A stretch of DNA of 64,000 bases from positions 124,001 through 188,000 of the forward strand of contig JAJDUI010000027.1 of assembly GCA_022826745.1 (NCBI GenBank), written 5' to 3'. Positions 1-11,372 of this stretch are shown here, piece after piece. The notes beneath the pieces were generated by a model. It had not been told where the DNA came from. It ran no database searches and saw nothing but the letters and a program-made list of their open reading frames with translations. Source of the DNA: Thermoanaerobaculia bacterium. Its GTDB lineage: Bacteria > Acidobacteriota > Thermoanaerobaculia > Multivoradales > Multivoraceae. How positions within the stretch are numbered: position 1 is the first letter of the stretch; the number at the start of each line of letters is the position of its first letter. The position numbers and the translations under genes are program-made.

Positions 1-1
1 C

Positions 2-847
2 GACGGCCTGGTCACCGAGGCGCAGCGGCGCCTGTTCACAACCCTGGGCGGCAACGTGACCGCGGTCGCGGTCGAAGGCACCTTCGACGACTGCCAGAGC
101 CTGGCCCGGGACGCCTTCGCCGACGGCGAACTGCGCGAGCAGCGTCCCCTCGCCTCGGCCAACTCGATCAACATCGGCCGGCTGCTGCCCCAGGTCTTTT
201 ACTACTTCCATGCCTGGGCGCAGCTCCCCTCGCCGCCGCTCGACGACGCCGGCGAACCGCTCGTGTTCTCGACCCCAAGCGGCAACTTCGGCAACCTGAC
301 CGCTGGCCTGGTCGCCAAGCGCATCGGCCTGCCCGTTTCCCGTTTCGTCGCGGCGACGAACGCGAACGACGTGGTGCCGGCCTACCTCCGGAGCGGCGAC
401 TACCTGCCGCGCGGCTCGGTCGCCACGATCTCGAACGCGATGGACGTCGGCAATCCGAGCAACTTCGCCCGCATCGTTCACCTCTACTCAAGCGCAGGCG
501 AACCGCTCGAGCGCATCCGCCGGGATCTCTCGGGCCGCGCCTTCGACGACCAGGCGACCCGGCGCGCCATGCGCGACGTACATGACCGCACCGGCTACCT
601 GCTCGACCCCCACACCGCCGTCGGCTACCTGGGCCTCAAGGCGGAACTCGAAGCCCAGGGCGGCGGTACCGGCGTCGTCCTCGCCACCGCGCACCCGGCG
701 AAGTTCACCGAAACCGTCCAGGCCGCCGTCGGCATCGACCCACCCACGCCGCCCGCCCTCGAGCGCACCGCCCACCTCCCCGAACGCATCATCGAGATCC
801 CGGCCGCCTACGCCGCCCTGCGCGACGTGCTGCTGCACGGCGGCTGA
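2..847 (+). CDS. thrC: Threonine synthase, 3' part (5' end outside window)
   Basis: Last step of threonine synthesis: PLP-dependent conversion of O-phosphohomoserine to threonine in the cytoplasm. The frame is open from base 2, so the gene enters from the left; 281 codons are visible. The opening part matches the family (TTLGGNV, then VAVEGTFDDCQ), followed by NSINIGRLLPQ and the glycine-rich phosphate loop PSGNFGNLTAGL, and then AATNANDVVP. The PLP-binding lysine lies upstream of the window. The order of motifs fits the long (E. coli/yeast-like) threonine synthase class. A GTG at 56 is only an internal valine. The gene ends 24 bp before a long palindromic element and converges on the nucleotidyltransferase at 1309-2343. 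Confidence 0.93.
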   Translation, partial: DGLVTEAQRRLFTTLGGNVTAVAVEGTFDDCQSLARDAFADGELREQRPLASANSINIGRLLPQVFYYFHAWAQLPSPPLDDAGEPLVFSTPSGNFGNLTAGLVAKRIGLPVSRFVAATNANDVVPAYLRSGDYLPRGSVATISNAMDVGNPSNFARIVHLYSSAGEPLERIRRDLSGRAFDDQATRRAMRDVHDRTGYLLDPHTAVGYLGLKAELEAQGGGTGVVLATAHPAKFTETVQAAVGIDPPTPPALERTAHLPERIIEIPAAYAALRDVLLHGG

Positions 848-870
848 GGCGGAGGCGGAGGCGGAAGGCG

Positions 871-1066
871 CGGCACCCGTCAGCGGCGGCTCCCGGGGGA
901 GGGTCCCAGCGGACGCTCACCCCTTCTTGGTGAATGTGGGTCAGGGGGTTCGCTTCGGTCGCCTGCGCTCCGGGAGGGCGTCGGCAGGGGAGGGCTCTAC
1001 GGCAGTCGCTTGTCTCCAGCCCGCTGGGACCCTCCCCCGGAGCCGCCGCTGACTGGAAGGTGTCGC
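871..1066 (+). repeat. Long-arm palindromic element F1, copy A
   Basis: The arms are 879-912 and 1021-1053. They are reverse complements over 33 of 34 positions, with one bulged C. They enclose a 108-nt loop holding the family core TTCGCTTCGGTCGCCTGCG at 949-967 and the right-arm lead-in CTCCAGCCCGC. Conserved flanks are GGCACCCG on the left and CTGGAAGGTGTC on the right. Copies B (17267-17455) and C (24451-24655) share core and flanks but have different arms, each self-complementary. The element fills most of the 461-bp convergent gap between thrC and the nucleotidyltransferase; no gene is visible there. Confidence 0.85.
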
Positions 1067-1167
1067 CAGGTGGCACGACGGAATGTCGCGACTCAGCGGT
1101 CCAAAGGTAGCGGTTGGGCGTTTCACACCGAGTGCGGCGGAGGTGGCTTGAGGACTGGCCGGCCGTT

Positions 1168-1214
1168 CCGCTGGGTACGCGGGTCTTCTGACCCGCCGCC
1201 GCCGGAGGCGGCTT
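1168..1214 (+). repeat. Short-hairpin repeat F2, copy 1a (partial)
   Basis: Begins CCGCTGGGTACGCGGGTC. Hairpin 1 is GCGGGTC-TTCT-GACCCGC, and hairpin 2 is GCCGCC-GGA-GGCGGC. The third hairpin is absent. It lies head-to-tail with copy 1b and downstream of F1 copy A. Confidence 0.85.
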
Positions 1215-1232
1215 TGAGTCGCCGGCCGGTTC

Positions 1233-1300
1233 CGCTGGGTGCGCGGGTCCTCTGACCCGCTGCCGCCGGAGGCGGCCAGAGAATCGCGCCGCGAAGCGGC
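1233..1300 (+). repeat. Short-hairpin repeat F2, copy 1b
   Basis: Full unit with three successive hairpins: GCGGGTC-CTCT-GACCCGC, GCCGCC-GGA-GGCGGC and GCCGC-GAA-GCGGC. It ends 9 bp before the stop of the leftward nucleotidyltransferase gene. Confidence 0.87.
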
Positions 1301-1308
1301 GGCCTTGT

Positions 1309-2343
1309 TCACTCAAGCGGCGTGCAGACCAGCCCGTTCCGTTCCTGACTGTCCGGGGCGAAACCCGAGTCAATCGGTGTAACCAGTTCGGAGTCGATCC
1401 GGGCACGTTCGGGGACCCGGACTCCCGGGGCGACGATGGCGTCACGGAGTTGGGCACCCGAGCCGACGCGGGCGCCGGGTAGTACGAGGCTCCGTTCGAC
1501 GATGGCGTCTTCGCCGATGCGGCTGCCCGTCTCGAGCACGCTGTGCTCGATGGCGGCGCCGGCGGCTACCGAGACTCCGGGGGCGATGAAGCGGCGGCGG
1601 CGTTTGCGGCTTCCGGCGGTGCGGCCCCAGTCCAGGGCGCCTTCGAGGTAGCGGCGGGGGGTTCCGAGGTCGTGCCACGGGCGGCGGCAGCGGAAGCCGA
1701 CGATCCGGCCTCCCGAGCGGAGAAGCGGCTGGTAGAGGCCCTCCACGATGTCGTTCGACGACGGACGGGCCGGGATCTGCTCGACGACCCGGCGGGAGAG
1801 GACGTGGAGGCCCTGGAACGTCCGTTTCCGGCCGCGGTCCGGGCCGACCCGGAGGTCGCGCAGCCCGACCACCAAGCCGCGGGGATCGACCTCCACGCCG
1901 CCGCCGACGCGGTCGTTCCAGCCGACCTGGAGAGTGACGTCGGCGCCGCTGCGGCGGTGGCGGTCCAGCGCCTCGCGGATCGGCCAGCGGCAGAGCGAGT
2001 CGCCGTTGACCAGCACGACGTCATCGGCATCGGCGAGGAAGTCCCTCAGGTTGACCACGGCGCCCAGCGTGCCGAGCAGCTCCGGTTCGACCTCGAAGCG
2101 GAGTTCGATCCCGCGGGCGAAGGCCTCGCTCTCGAGCCCGCGCCGCACCGTGTCGCCGAGGTGGAACAGGTTCACGGCCGTCTCGTAGCCGGCGCGGTGA
2201 AGAAGGTCGATCGTTCGCAACGCGACGGCGCGGCCGGCCACCGGCAGCAGGGGCTTGGGCACGGCACCGGTCAGCGGCCGCAGCCGTTCTCCCCGGCCGG
2301 CGCAGAGCACGAGCGCCCGTACCCGCCGGCTCGCGCCTCTCAC
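1309..2343 (-). CDS. Sugar-phosphate nucleotidyltransferase with left-handed beta-helix tail
   Basis: Predicted to join a nucleoside triphosphate to a sugar-1-phosphate, giving an NDP-sugar for cell-surface glycans. The N-terminal catalytic domain starts with ALVLCAGRGERLRPLT, then KPLLPVAG, and has NGDSLC as the metal-binding region. From about residue 250 to 330 there are hexapeptide-like repeats (FIAPGVSVAAGAAIEHSV, VLPGARVGSGAQL, VAPGVRVP) that form a left-handed beta-helix. The layout resembles mannose-1-phosphate guanylyltransferase or glucose-1-phosphate thymidylyl/uridylyltransferase; the sugar and base cannot be told from sequence alone. The ATG overlaps the stop of the upstream CYTH gene by 4 bp, so translation is probably coupled. 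Confidence 0.83.
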   Translation of the reverse strand: MRGASRRVRALVLCAGRGERLRPLTGAVPKPLLPVAGRAVALRTIDLLHRAGYETAVNLFHLGDTVRRGLESEAFARGIELRFEVEPELLGTLGAVVNLRDFLADADDVVLVNGDSLCRWPIREALDRHRRSGADVTLQVGWNDRVGGGVEVDPRGLVVGLRDLRVGPDRGRKRTFQGLHVLSRRVVEQIPARPSSNDIVEGLYQPLLRSGGRIVGFRCRRPWHDLGTPRRYLEGALDWGRTAGSRKRRRRFIAPGVSVAAGAAIEHSVLETGSRIGEDAIVERSLVLPGARVGSGAQLRDAIVAPGVRVPERARIDSELVTPIDSGFAPDSQERNGLVCTPLE

Positions 2344-3008
2344 TGCGAGCCTCCGCTGGGTGCGCGGGTCTTCTGACCCGCTGCCGCCGAAGGCGGCTTC
2401 GAGGCGCCGGCCGAAGGCCGACCTTTCTTCTCAAACACCATGTCCCGGGGCAAGCCCTCGTGCCGAGCGCGGTGATCGCGGTAGATCGCCAGATAGTCCC
2501 GCAGATCGGCCCGCTCCGGATCGATGCCGCAGCGGCGGCAGACGCGTTCGATCCCGCCGGCAGGCAGGTCCGGGTCGACCTGCTCGACCTCCACGAAATC
2601 GCCGATCGGTGTCCGGTCGAGGGCGACCTCGCAGCCCAGAAGCAGCCAGCGCTCGCGGACCTTCTCGTAGCGCGCCGTGACCTCGAAGCCGAGCGACTCG
2701 AGGAACAGCCGCGCCGCCGCCGGGTCGTCGACTGCGAACTCGTGTTCCGCCCTCTCCTTGACGCCGCCCCGAATCTCGGGAGCGGACTTGAAGGTCAGCC
2801 GGCTGCCGCCGCCGTCCGTGCGGAGACGAAGCAGCTCGCGGCGGGTGCGCAGGCGCTCGGAGGGCGCGGCGGCGCGGCGGTCGAAGACCCAGTTCGACTC
2901 CATGGCGGCGGCTCGTTCGAGCTTGCCGCCGGCGGCGCGAACCCGTTCCCGGAGCCGGTCCAGATCGGCGACCGCGACCTTGATCTCACGCTCGCGCCCG
3001 GCAGCCAC
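2340..3008 (-). CDS. CYTH domain protein (class IV adenylate cyclase / triphosphatase type)
   Basis: The CYTH fold is a tunnel-shaped barrel that binds triphosphates through clustered Arg, Lys and Glu residues; members are class IV adenylate cyclases, thiamine triphosphatases or inorganic triphosphatases. The ExExK signature is near the N terminus (EREIKV, about residues 6-11), followed by RLRTRRELLRLR, FKSAPEIRGGVKER and EVEQVDPDL. About the last 25 residues (from roughly PSAGASKPPSAAAGQ) are not CYTH: they are translated from an F2 repeat at 2353-2425 read on its reverse strand, which also brings the gene to its stop. The natural domain probably ends near FEKKGRP. The substrate cannot be assigned. 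Confidence 0.82.
   Translation of the reverse strand: MAAGREREIKVAVADLDRLRERVRAAGGKLERAAAMESNWVFDRRAAAPSERLRTRRELLRLRTDGGGSRLTFKSAPEIRGGVKERAEHEFAVDDPAAARLFLESLGFEVTARYEKVRERWLLLGCEVALDRTPIGDFVEVEQVDPDLPAGGIERVCRRCGIDPERADLRDYLAIYRDHRARHEGLPRDMVFEKKGRPSAGASKPPSAAAGQKTRAPSGGSQ
2353..2425 (+). repeat. Short-hairpin repeat F2, copy 2, inside a coding 3' end
   Basis: CCGCTGGGTGCGCGGGTC with the TTCT-loop hairpin 1, hairpin 2 GCCGCC-GAA-GGCGGC and hairpin 3 CGGCC-GAA-GGCCG. It lies within the 3' codons of the leftward CYTH gene and stops about 10 bp before the next gene's ATG. Confidence 0.87.
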
Positions 3009-3014
3009 AGGCGG

Positions 3015-4412
3015 TCAGGCGGCGGCGCAGCCTCCGAGGCGGTCGAGCACGCGGACCACGGTGCGAATGCCCTGGTAGAAGTTCGAGAGGTCCATCTTCT
3101 CGTTCGGGGCGTGAAGCCGGTCGTCCGACAGGCCGAAGCCGATCAGCAGCACGGGCGCGCCCAGCACCTCGGACAGGGTAGAGACGATGGGAATCGAGCC
3201 GCCTTCGCGGACCCGGACCGGTTCGCGGCCCCAGGCCTCGCGCACCCCCTCGAGGGCCGCGTCGACGAGCGGGCCGTCGAGGTCGACGAGCACCGGCGGC
3301 GCTCCGTTCAGGTTCTCGACTTCGACCTCGATGCCCGGCGGCGCCAGGGAGCGCATGTAGTCCGCGAAGGCACGGAAGAGTCTCTGCGGGTCCTGGTCCG
3401 GCACCAGCCGCATCGACACCTTGGCGCCGGCCCGGTTCGCGATCACCGTCTTGGCGCCGGGGCCCTGGTAGCCGCCCCACAGCCCGTTCACGTCGCAGGT
3501 GGGCCGTGCCCACACCCGTTCCAGGGTGGTGTAGCCGGCCTCGCCCCACAACGCGGACGCGCCGATCTCGTCGCCGTACTTCGCCTCGTCGAACGGCAGC
3601 GCCGCGAACGCCGCCCGTTCTTCCGCGCCCAGCGGCCGCACGTCGTCGTAGAAGCCCGGAACGAGGATCCGGCCGTCCCGCGGGTCGCGGAGGGCCGCCA
3701 GCATGGTGCCCAGGACGTTCAGGGGGTTCGCCACGGCGCCGCCGAAGGTGCCGGAGTGCAGATCCCGGCCCGCGCCGCGCACCCGGACCTCGGTGTAGAG
3801 CAGGCCCTTCAGGCCGTAGAGCACGGAAGGCTGGCCCGGGCCGTACATGGAGGTGTCGGAGACCAGCGCCAGGTCGCAGCCCAGGCGCTCCGCTGCCGGG
3901 CTCCGGACGTAGGCCTCGATCGCCTCGCCGCCGCACTCCTCCTCGCCCTCGATCAGGAACTTGACGTTGACCGGCAGGGCGCCGGTCTCGGCCATGATCG
4001 CCTCCACCGCCTTGATGTGGGTGAAGGACTGGCCCTTGTCGTCCGTGGCGCCGCGGGCGACGATCCGCTCGCCGCGTTCGCCCGTCTCGATCGTCGGCTC
4101 GAACGGGTCGTTCCTCCACTCTTCCAACGGGTCGACCGGCTGCACGTCGTAGTGGCCGTAGAAAAGGACGGTGGGGCGGCCGGGGGCGCCGAGCCACTCG
4201 CCGTACACGAGCGGATGGCCCGCCGTTTCGACGATCTCCGCCGCCAGCCCCGCGGCCTCGAGCCTCTCCTTCACGAAACCGGCGCAGCGGCGCACGTCGC
4301 CGGCGTACTCCGGATCGGTCGAGACGGACGGGATCCGCAGGTACTCCTTCAACTGATCCAGACTGGCGCCGGTTTCGCGGTCCACTCGCTCGAGAACGGC
4401 GTCGACGCTCAT
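3015..4412 (-). CDS. M20-family dipeptidase/metallopeptidase
   Basis: Cytoplasmic zinc peptidase of the M20/M25/M40 superfamily, expected to hydrolyse dipeptides or related amide substrates. Metal and catalytic motifs are in order: YGHYDVQP (first metal His and catalytic-base Asp region), RGATDDKGQ (bridging Asp), and LIEGEEECGG (catalytic Glu plus metal Glu). A central dimerisation domain follows, with LHSGTFGGAVANPLN. At 465 residues it has the full length of the PepV/CNDP-like dipeptidase group. It lies 6 bp upstream of the CYTH gene and 18 bp downstream of the transaldolase gene on the same strand, in the long leftward block. Confidence 0.9.
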   Translation of the reverse strand: MSVDAVLERVDRETGASLDQLKEYLRIPSVSTDPEYAGDVRRCAGFVKERLEAAGLAAEIVETAGHPLVYGEWLGAPGRPTVLFYGHYDVQPVDPLEEWRNDPFEPTIETGERGERIVARGATDDKGQSFTHIKAVEAIMAETGALPVNVKFLIEGEEECGGEAIEAYVRSPAAERLGCDLALVSDTSMYGPGQPSVLYGLKGLLYTEVRVRGAGRDLHSGTFGGAVANPLNVLGTMLAALRDPRDGRILVPGFYDDVRPLGAEERAAFAALPFDEAKYGDEIGASALWGEAGYTTLERVWARPTCDVNGLWGGYQGPGAKTVIANRAGAKVSMRLVPDQDPQRLFRAFADYMRSLAPPGIEVEVENLNGAPPVLVDLDGPLVDAALEGVREAWGREPVRVREGGSIPIVSTLSEVLGAPVLLIGFGLSDDRLHAPNEKMDLSNFYQGIRTVVRVLDRLGGCAAA

Positions 4413-4430
4413 CGGGTCCGCCCGCCGCGG

Positions 4431-5087
4431 TCAGTCATCGAAGCTCTTGCCCGTTGCCCGCCAGTCGGAGAGGAAGTTCTCCAGACCGATGTCGGTCAGC
4501 GGATGACGGTAGAGCTGGCTCAGCGTCTTGAAGGGAAGGGTCGCCACGTCGGCGCCCATCTCGGCCGACACGACGACGTGGACCGGATGGCGCACCGAAG
4601 CGACCAGGACCTCGGTCCCGAAGTCGTACTGCGAGTAGATCGAGACGACCTGCCGGATCAGGTCCATGCCGTCCTGGGCGATGTCGTCGAGGCGGCCGAC
4701 GAAAGGCGAGATGTAGGCGGCGCCCGCCTTCGCCGCCAGCAGCGCCTGGGACGGCGAGAAGCAGAGGGTCACGTTGCACCGGATCCCTTCCTCCGCCAGG
4801 CGCCGCACGGCGGTCAGCCCCGGCGGCCCGAGCGGCACCTTGACGACGACGTTGTCGGCCAGGCCGGCGAGCCGCCGGCCCTGGTCGAGCATGCCGTCGA
4901 GGTCCGTCGCCAGCACCTCGCCACTGACGGGGCCCGGCACCAGCTCCGCGATCTCCTTGACGGTCGGCAGGTACCGCTTGCCCTGTTTGGCGATCAGGCT
5001 GGGGTTCGTGGTGACGCCGTCGACCATGCCCCATTCGAGGCCGGTCTCGATCTCGCCTGTGTCCGCTGTATCCAGAAAGAACTTCAT
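4431..5087 (-). CDS. tal: Transaldolase (fructose-6-phosphate aldolase-like, short form)
   Basis: Transfers a dihydroxyacetone unit between sugar phosphates in the non-oxidative pentose phosphate pathway, or acts as fructose-6-phosphate aldolase. The 218-residue protein is the short TalC/FSA type. It opens [16 protein letters not shown] and has [16 protein letters not shown] (the Schiff-base lysine strand), [19 protein letters not shown] and [10 protein letters not shown]. The ATG at 5087 was chosen because homology starts exactly there; the reading frame continues upstream through gyrA in another frame, which is not coding. It follows gyrA by 26 bp. Confidence 0.92.
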   Translation of the reverse strand: MKFFLDTADTGEIETGLEWGMVDGVTTNPSLIAKQGKRYLPTVKEIAELVPGPVSGEVLATDLDGMLDQGRRLAGLADNVVVKVPLGPPGLTAVRRLAEEGIRCNVTLCFSPSQALLAAKAGAAYISPFVGRLDDIAQDGMDLIRQVVSIYSQYDFGTEVLVASVRHPVHVVVSAEMGADVATLPFKTLSQLYRHPLTDIGLENFLSDWRATGKSFDD

Positions 5088-5113
5088 CGTGGCGCTCCCC
5101 ACCCTGCTCGCTG

Positions 5114-7663
5114 CTAGTTGACCGGCTCCGTGTCCGCCGCTTCGGCGTCCCCGTCCTCGCCGTCCTCGTCCTCCTCGCCGCGATCGGGGATGCGGGCCAG
5201 GGCGACGATGCGGTCGCCCTCGTCGAGGTCCATGACCTTGACCCCCTGGGTGGCGCGGCCGATCAGCGACACGCTGCCCGCCGTGATGCGGATGATCTTG
5301 CCTTCGGGGGTGATCAGCATCAGGCCGGTGTCCTCGCTGACCTGGCGGACGCCGACGACCTCGCCGGTGCGGTCGGACACCTTCAGGTTGATGATCCCGA
5401 GACCGCCCCGCGACTGCAGGCGGTACTCCTCGATCGCGGTGCGTTTGCCGAAGCCGCTCTCGCTCACGGTCAGAAGCGTCGTCTCCGGAGACTCGAGGTC
5501 CGCGGACTCCTCCCGCGGCAGCAGGCACTCCATCGACACGACCCGGTCGCCAGGGCGCAGGCTGATCCCGCGCACGCCCCGGGTCGCGCGGCCGAGGGAG
5601 CGCAGGTCGGTCTCCGGGAAGCGGATCGAGTAGCCCTTCTTCGTGGCCAGCACGATTTCGCTGCCGCTGTCCGTCACCTTGACCGACAGCAACCGGTCGT
5701 CCTCGTCGATCCGCAGCGCGATGATGCCGCTGGGTCGAGGTCTCGAGTACTCGGCCAGCGCCGTCTTCTTGACCACGCCGGCCTCGGTGGCGAAGGTCAG
5801 GAACCGATCTTCCGGGAACTCCCGCACGGCGGCGGTGGCCGCGACGCCTTCGCCGCTGTCGAGGCGCAGGAGGTTGACGATCGCCTTGCCGCGGGCCGCC
5901 GGACCGAGTTCCGGGATCTGGTGCACCTTGAGCCAGTAGCAGTAGCCCCGGTCGGTGAACACCATGATGTAGCTGTGGGCGGAGGCGACGTAGAGCTGCT
6001 CGACGAAGTCGCCGTCGCGGGTGGCCATGCCGGTCCGGCCCTTGCCGCCGCGGTGCTGGGCACGGTAGAGGCTGAGCGGCGACCGCTTGATGTAGCCGGA
6101 CCGGGTGACCGTGATCACCATGTCCTCGTCGGCGATCATGTCCTCGATCGTGATGTCCGAGGAGTGGGCCATGATCTCGGTGCGCCGCGGGTCGCTGTAG
6201 CGCTTCTCGATCTCGTCGAGCTCGGCCCGGATCTCCTGAAGCAGCAGGGCGTCGGAACCGAGGATCGCGCGCAGACGCTCGATCTCGGCGATCAGCTCGC
6301 GGTGCTCCTGCTCGATCTTCTCCCGCTCGAGGCCGGTCAACCGCTGCAGCCGCATGTCCAGGATCGCCTGCGCCTGGGGCTCGCTCAGCGAGAAGCCCTC
6401 GATCAGGCGCTCCCTGGCTTCCGGCGGGGTGCGGCTGGCGCGGATCGTCGCGATCACCGCGTCCAGGTGGTCGAGCGCGATGAGCAGCCCTTCGAGGACG
6501 TGGGCGCGCTTCTCGGCCCGGGCCAGGTCGTAACGGCAGCGCCGGATCACCACCGTGCGGCGATGGTCGAGGAAGTGGCGCAGCAGGGCGCGCAGCGTCA
6601 GCACCTGGGGCTGGCTGTCGACGATCGCCAGCATGTTCATGCCGTAGCTGACCTGGAGCTTGGTCATCTTGTACAGCGTGTTCAGGATGATCTCGGCCAC
6701 CTCGCCCCGCTTCAGGTCGATCACGATCCGGATGCCGTCGCGGTCGGACTCGTCGCGCAGATCGCGGATGCCTTCGAGCTTCTTCTCGCGCACCAGCTCG
6801 GCGATCCGCTCGATCAGGCGGGCCTTGTTCACCTGGAAGGGAAGCTCGGTCACGATGATCGACTGACTGTCCTGGCCGGCGTCCTCGATCTCGGCGCGGG
6901 CCCGCACCTGGATGGAGCCACGGCCCGTGGCGTAGGCGGCATGAATGCCCTCGCGGCCATGGATGAAGCCACCGGTCGGGAAGTCCGGCCCGGGCAGCAG
7001 CTCCATCAGCTCTTCCAGGGTCGCCTGCGGGCGGTCGATCAGCAGCTTGACTGCCGCGAGCGCCTCGCCCAGGTTGTGCGGCGGGATATTCGTCGCCATG
7101 CCGACGGCGATGCCGGCCGAGCCGTTGACCAGCAGGTTCGGGATCCGGGCCGGAAGCGGCGAAGGCTCCTGCTCGGAACCGTCGTAGTTCGGTATCCACT
7201 CGACGGTGTCCTTCTCGATGTCCTCGCGCAGCAGCTCCTCGGCGATCCGGGTCAGGCGGACCTCCGTGTAGCGCATCGCGGCCGGGTTGTCGCCGTCGAT
7301 CGAGCCGAAGTTGCCCTGGCCGTCCACCAGCGGATAGCGCATGGAGAAGTCCTGCGCCATGCGCACCACCGTGTCGTAGATCGGTCCGTCGCCGTGCGGG
7401 TGGTACTTGCCCATCACGTCGCCGACGATGCGCGCCGATTTCTTGTAGGCGCGGCCGGCCGTGTTGCCGGCTTCCCACATGCCGTAGAGCACCCGCCGGT
7501 GAACCGGCTTGAGGCCGTCCCGCACGTCGGGCAGGGCGCGGCCGATGATCACGCTCATCGCGTAATCGAGGTAGCTCCGCCGCATCTCGCGCTCGAGCTG
7601 CACCGGCACGGTGTCGCGGCCGGACGCCGGCGGCGGCTGGATGGGGTTCTCGCCCTTGCTCAC
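5114..7663 (-). CDS. gyrA: DNA gyrase subunit A
   Basis: DNA breakage-reunion subunit of gyrase. It works with GyrB (directly upstream) to introduce negative supercoils. The active-site tyrosine is Y132 in [10 protein letters not shown]. The quinolone-determining stretch reads [11 protein letters not shown], so the position equal to E. coli Ser83 is Gly and position 84 is Pro, while Asp87 is kept. The C-terminal beta-pinwheel contains a GyrA box (QHRGGKGR), which marks gyrase rather than topoisomerase IV. The protein ends in an acidic tail ([17 protein letters not shown]), a feature known to tune supercoiling in other GyrAs. Length 849 residues is normal. The gap to gyrB is 10 bp, so they are co-transcribed. 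Confidence 0.97.
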   Translation of the reverse strand: MSKGENPIQPPPASGRDTVPVQLEREMRRSYLDYAMSVIIGRALPDVRDGLKPVHRRVLYGMWEAGNTAGRAYKKSARIVGDVMGKYHPHGDGPIYDTVVRMAQDFSMRYPLVDGQGNFGSIDGDNPAAMRYTEVRLTRIAEELLREDIEKDTVEWIPNYDGSEQEPSPLPARIPNLLVNGSAGIAVGMATNIPPHNLGEALAAVKLLIDRPQATLEELMELLPGPDFPTGGFIHGREGIHAAYATGRGSIQVRARAEIEDAGQDSQSIIVTELPFQVNKARLIERIAELVREKKLEGIRDLRDESDRDGIRIVIDLKRGEVAEIILNTLYKMTKLQVSYGMNMLAIVDSQPQVLTLRALLRHFLDHRRTVVIRRCRYDLARAEKRAHVLEGLLIALDHLDAVIATIRASRTPPEARERLIEGFSLSEPQAQAILDMRLQRLTGLEREKIEQEHRELIAEIERLRAILGSDALLLQEIRAELDEIEKRYSDPRRTEIMAHSSDITIEDMIADEDMVITVTRSGYIKRSPLSLYRAQHRGGKGRTGMATRDGDFVEQLYVASAHSYIMVFTDRGYCYWLKVHQIPELGPAARGKAIVNLLRLDSGEGVAATAAVREFPEDRFLTFATEAGVVKKTALAEYSRPRPSGIIALRIDEDDRLLSVKVTDSGSEIVLATKKGYSIRFPETDLRSLGRATRGVRGISLRPGDRVVSMECLLPREESADLESPETTLLTVSESGFGKRTAIEEYRLQSRGGLGIINLKVSDRTGEVVGVRQVSEDTGLMLITPEGKIIRITAGSVSLIGRATQGVKVMDLDEGDRIVALARIPDRGEEDEDGEDGDAEAADTEPVN

Positions 7664-7673
7664 GGTCGATGGG

Positions 7674-10202
<2,529 letters not shown>

Positions 10203-10259
10203 TCAGGCCCGCTCGCAACTATCTGAAAACAGGAGACTTAGCTGGCCGACCAAAGATGC

Positions 10260-11372
10260 TCAGATCCGCATCGGCATGATCACGCACAAGTAGCGGAAAT
10301 CAGGCCCCCCAACGGGCTCTCCGAGGCACTGGCTGTTCTCGTCCTTGAGCGCGAATTCCACCTGCTCGGTGTCGACCGCGGACAGGAAATCCCGCACATA
10401 GACGGGGTTCAGGCCGATGTCCAGTTTCTCGGCCTCGTAGTCGCAGGCGAGGCTCTCCTCCGCCTCCCCCAGATCCGGGTTCGAGGACGACACACGCAGC
10501 GACTGGGGCTCGAAACCGAGCCTGACCATGGGGGCGCGGTCACCCGTCAGCAGCGCGACCCGATGCACCACCTCGGAGAGCGCGCTGCGATCGAACGTCG
10601 CCTTGCGGTCGTTCTCCGTGGAGATCACCTTCTCGTAGTCCGGGAACGTCCCCTCGAGAATGCGGCACGTGAGTTCGCGACGCCCGATGACGAAGCCGAG
10701 ATGGTGCTCGCCACGACGGAAACGGATCGTCTCGTCGCTGTCGAAGCGCATCAACTCGAGCAGCGCCTTGCGCGGCGCGAGAACGCCGTCCGCTTCCGCG
10801 ACGCCCGCCATCTCGGCCTCGATCAGGGCAAGCCGGTGGCCATCGGTCGCGACCATCTCGACCTTGCCGTCCTTCAACTTGAGCAGGGCTCCATTCAACT
10901 GGAAGCGGGACTCTTCCGCCGAGACGGCGAAGATGATCTTGCCGATCATCCGCTTGACCTCGGGGAAAGGCGCCTCGAACGACGAGGAGGACGAGTCCTG
11001 GTCGACCGTGGTGAGTGTCGGGAAGTCCTCGGCCGAAAGACCGTTGATCCGGAACTTCGAAGACCCGGCGTCGATATGAAGCGAGTTGGATTCGCCGGTC
11101 GACAGCTCGACGGGACCGTCGGCCAGGGCCCGAACGATCTCGAGGAACTTCCGGGCCTGCACCGCGGTGGCGCCCGGCTCGCAGCTTCCTTCCTCCGCGC
11201 TGCACCAGGAAGTCAGGGAAACGTCCAGATCGGTCGCCGCGAGTTCCAGGCGATCGTCGCGGACCGTCAGGAGAAGATGGGAGAGGACCGGAATCGTCGA
11301 CCTGCTCTCGACGATGCCGCGCATCGCCACGAGCTCGGTCAGCAGTTCTCGCCGTTCGACTCGGGTCTTCAT
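10260..11372 (-). CDS. dnaN: DNA polymerase III beta subunit (sliding clamp)
   Basis: Ring-shaped clamp that tethers DNA polymerase III to DNA. The 370-residue protein starts MKTRVERRELL and contains the three-domain clamp pattern, with RFQLNGALLKL, MVATDGHRLALIE and the C-terminal YLCVIMPMRI. The start at 11372 is supported by a GAGGAG ribosome-binding site 8 nt upstream; the frame continues further upstream but with low-complexity, non-homologous residues. It follows dnaA on the same strand after a 358-bp gap, so it likely has its own promoter there. Confidence 0.96.
   Translation of the reverse strand: MKTRVERRELLTELVAMRGIVESRSTIPVLSHLLLTVRDDRLELAATDLDVSLTSWCSAEEGSCEPGATAVQARKFLEIVRALADGPVELSTGESNSLHIDAGSSKFRINGLSAEDFPTLTTVDQDSSSSSFEAPFPEVKRMIGKIIFAVSAEESRFQLNGALLKLKDGKVEMVATDGHRLALIEAEMAGVAEADGVLAPRKALLELMRFDSDETIRFRRGEHHLGFVIGRRELTCRILEGTFPDYEKVISTENDRKATFDRSALSEVVHRVALLTGDRAPMVRLGFEPQSLRVSSSNPDLGEAEESLACDYEAEKLDIGLNPVYVRDFLSAVDTEQVEFALKDENSQCLGEPVGGPDFRYLCVIMPMRI

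Noticed and set aside
582..1052. Frames across F1 copies sharing the peptide ACLQPAG (582-1052, 24559-24771, 17090-17848 minus)
   Set aside because: The shared peptide comes from the conserved CTCCAGCCCGC lead-in of F1; frames are not otherwise similar and both strands are open, so structure rather than protein is conserved.
2460..5117. 885-codon open frame on the plus strand
   Set aside because: It lies antisense to CYTH, M20 peptidase and transaldolase; residue content is Arg/Ala/Gln-rich with no motifs, as expected for the reverse frame of GC-rich genes.
5088..7478. Upstream extension of the transaldolase frame through gyrA
   Set aside because: The extra 797 codons are another frame of gyrA; the transaldolase starts at ATG 5087.
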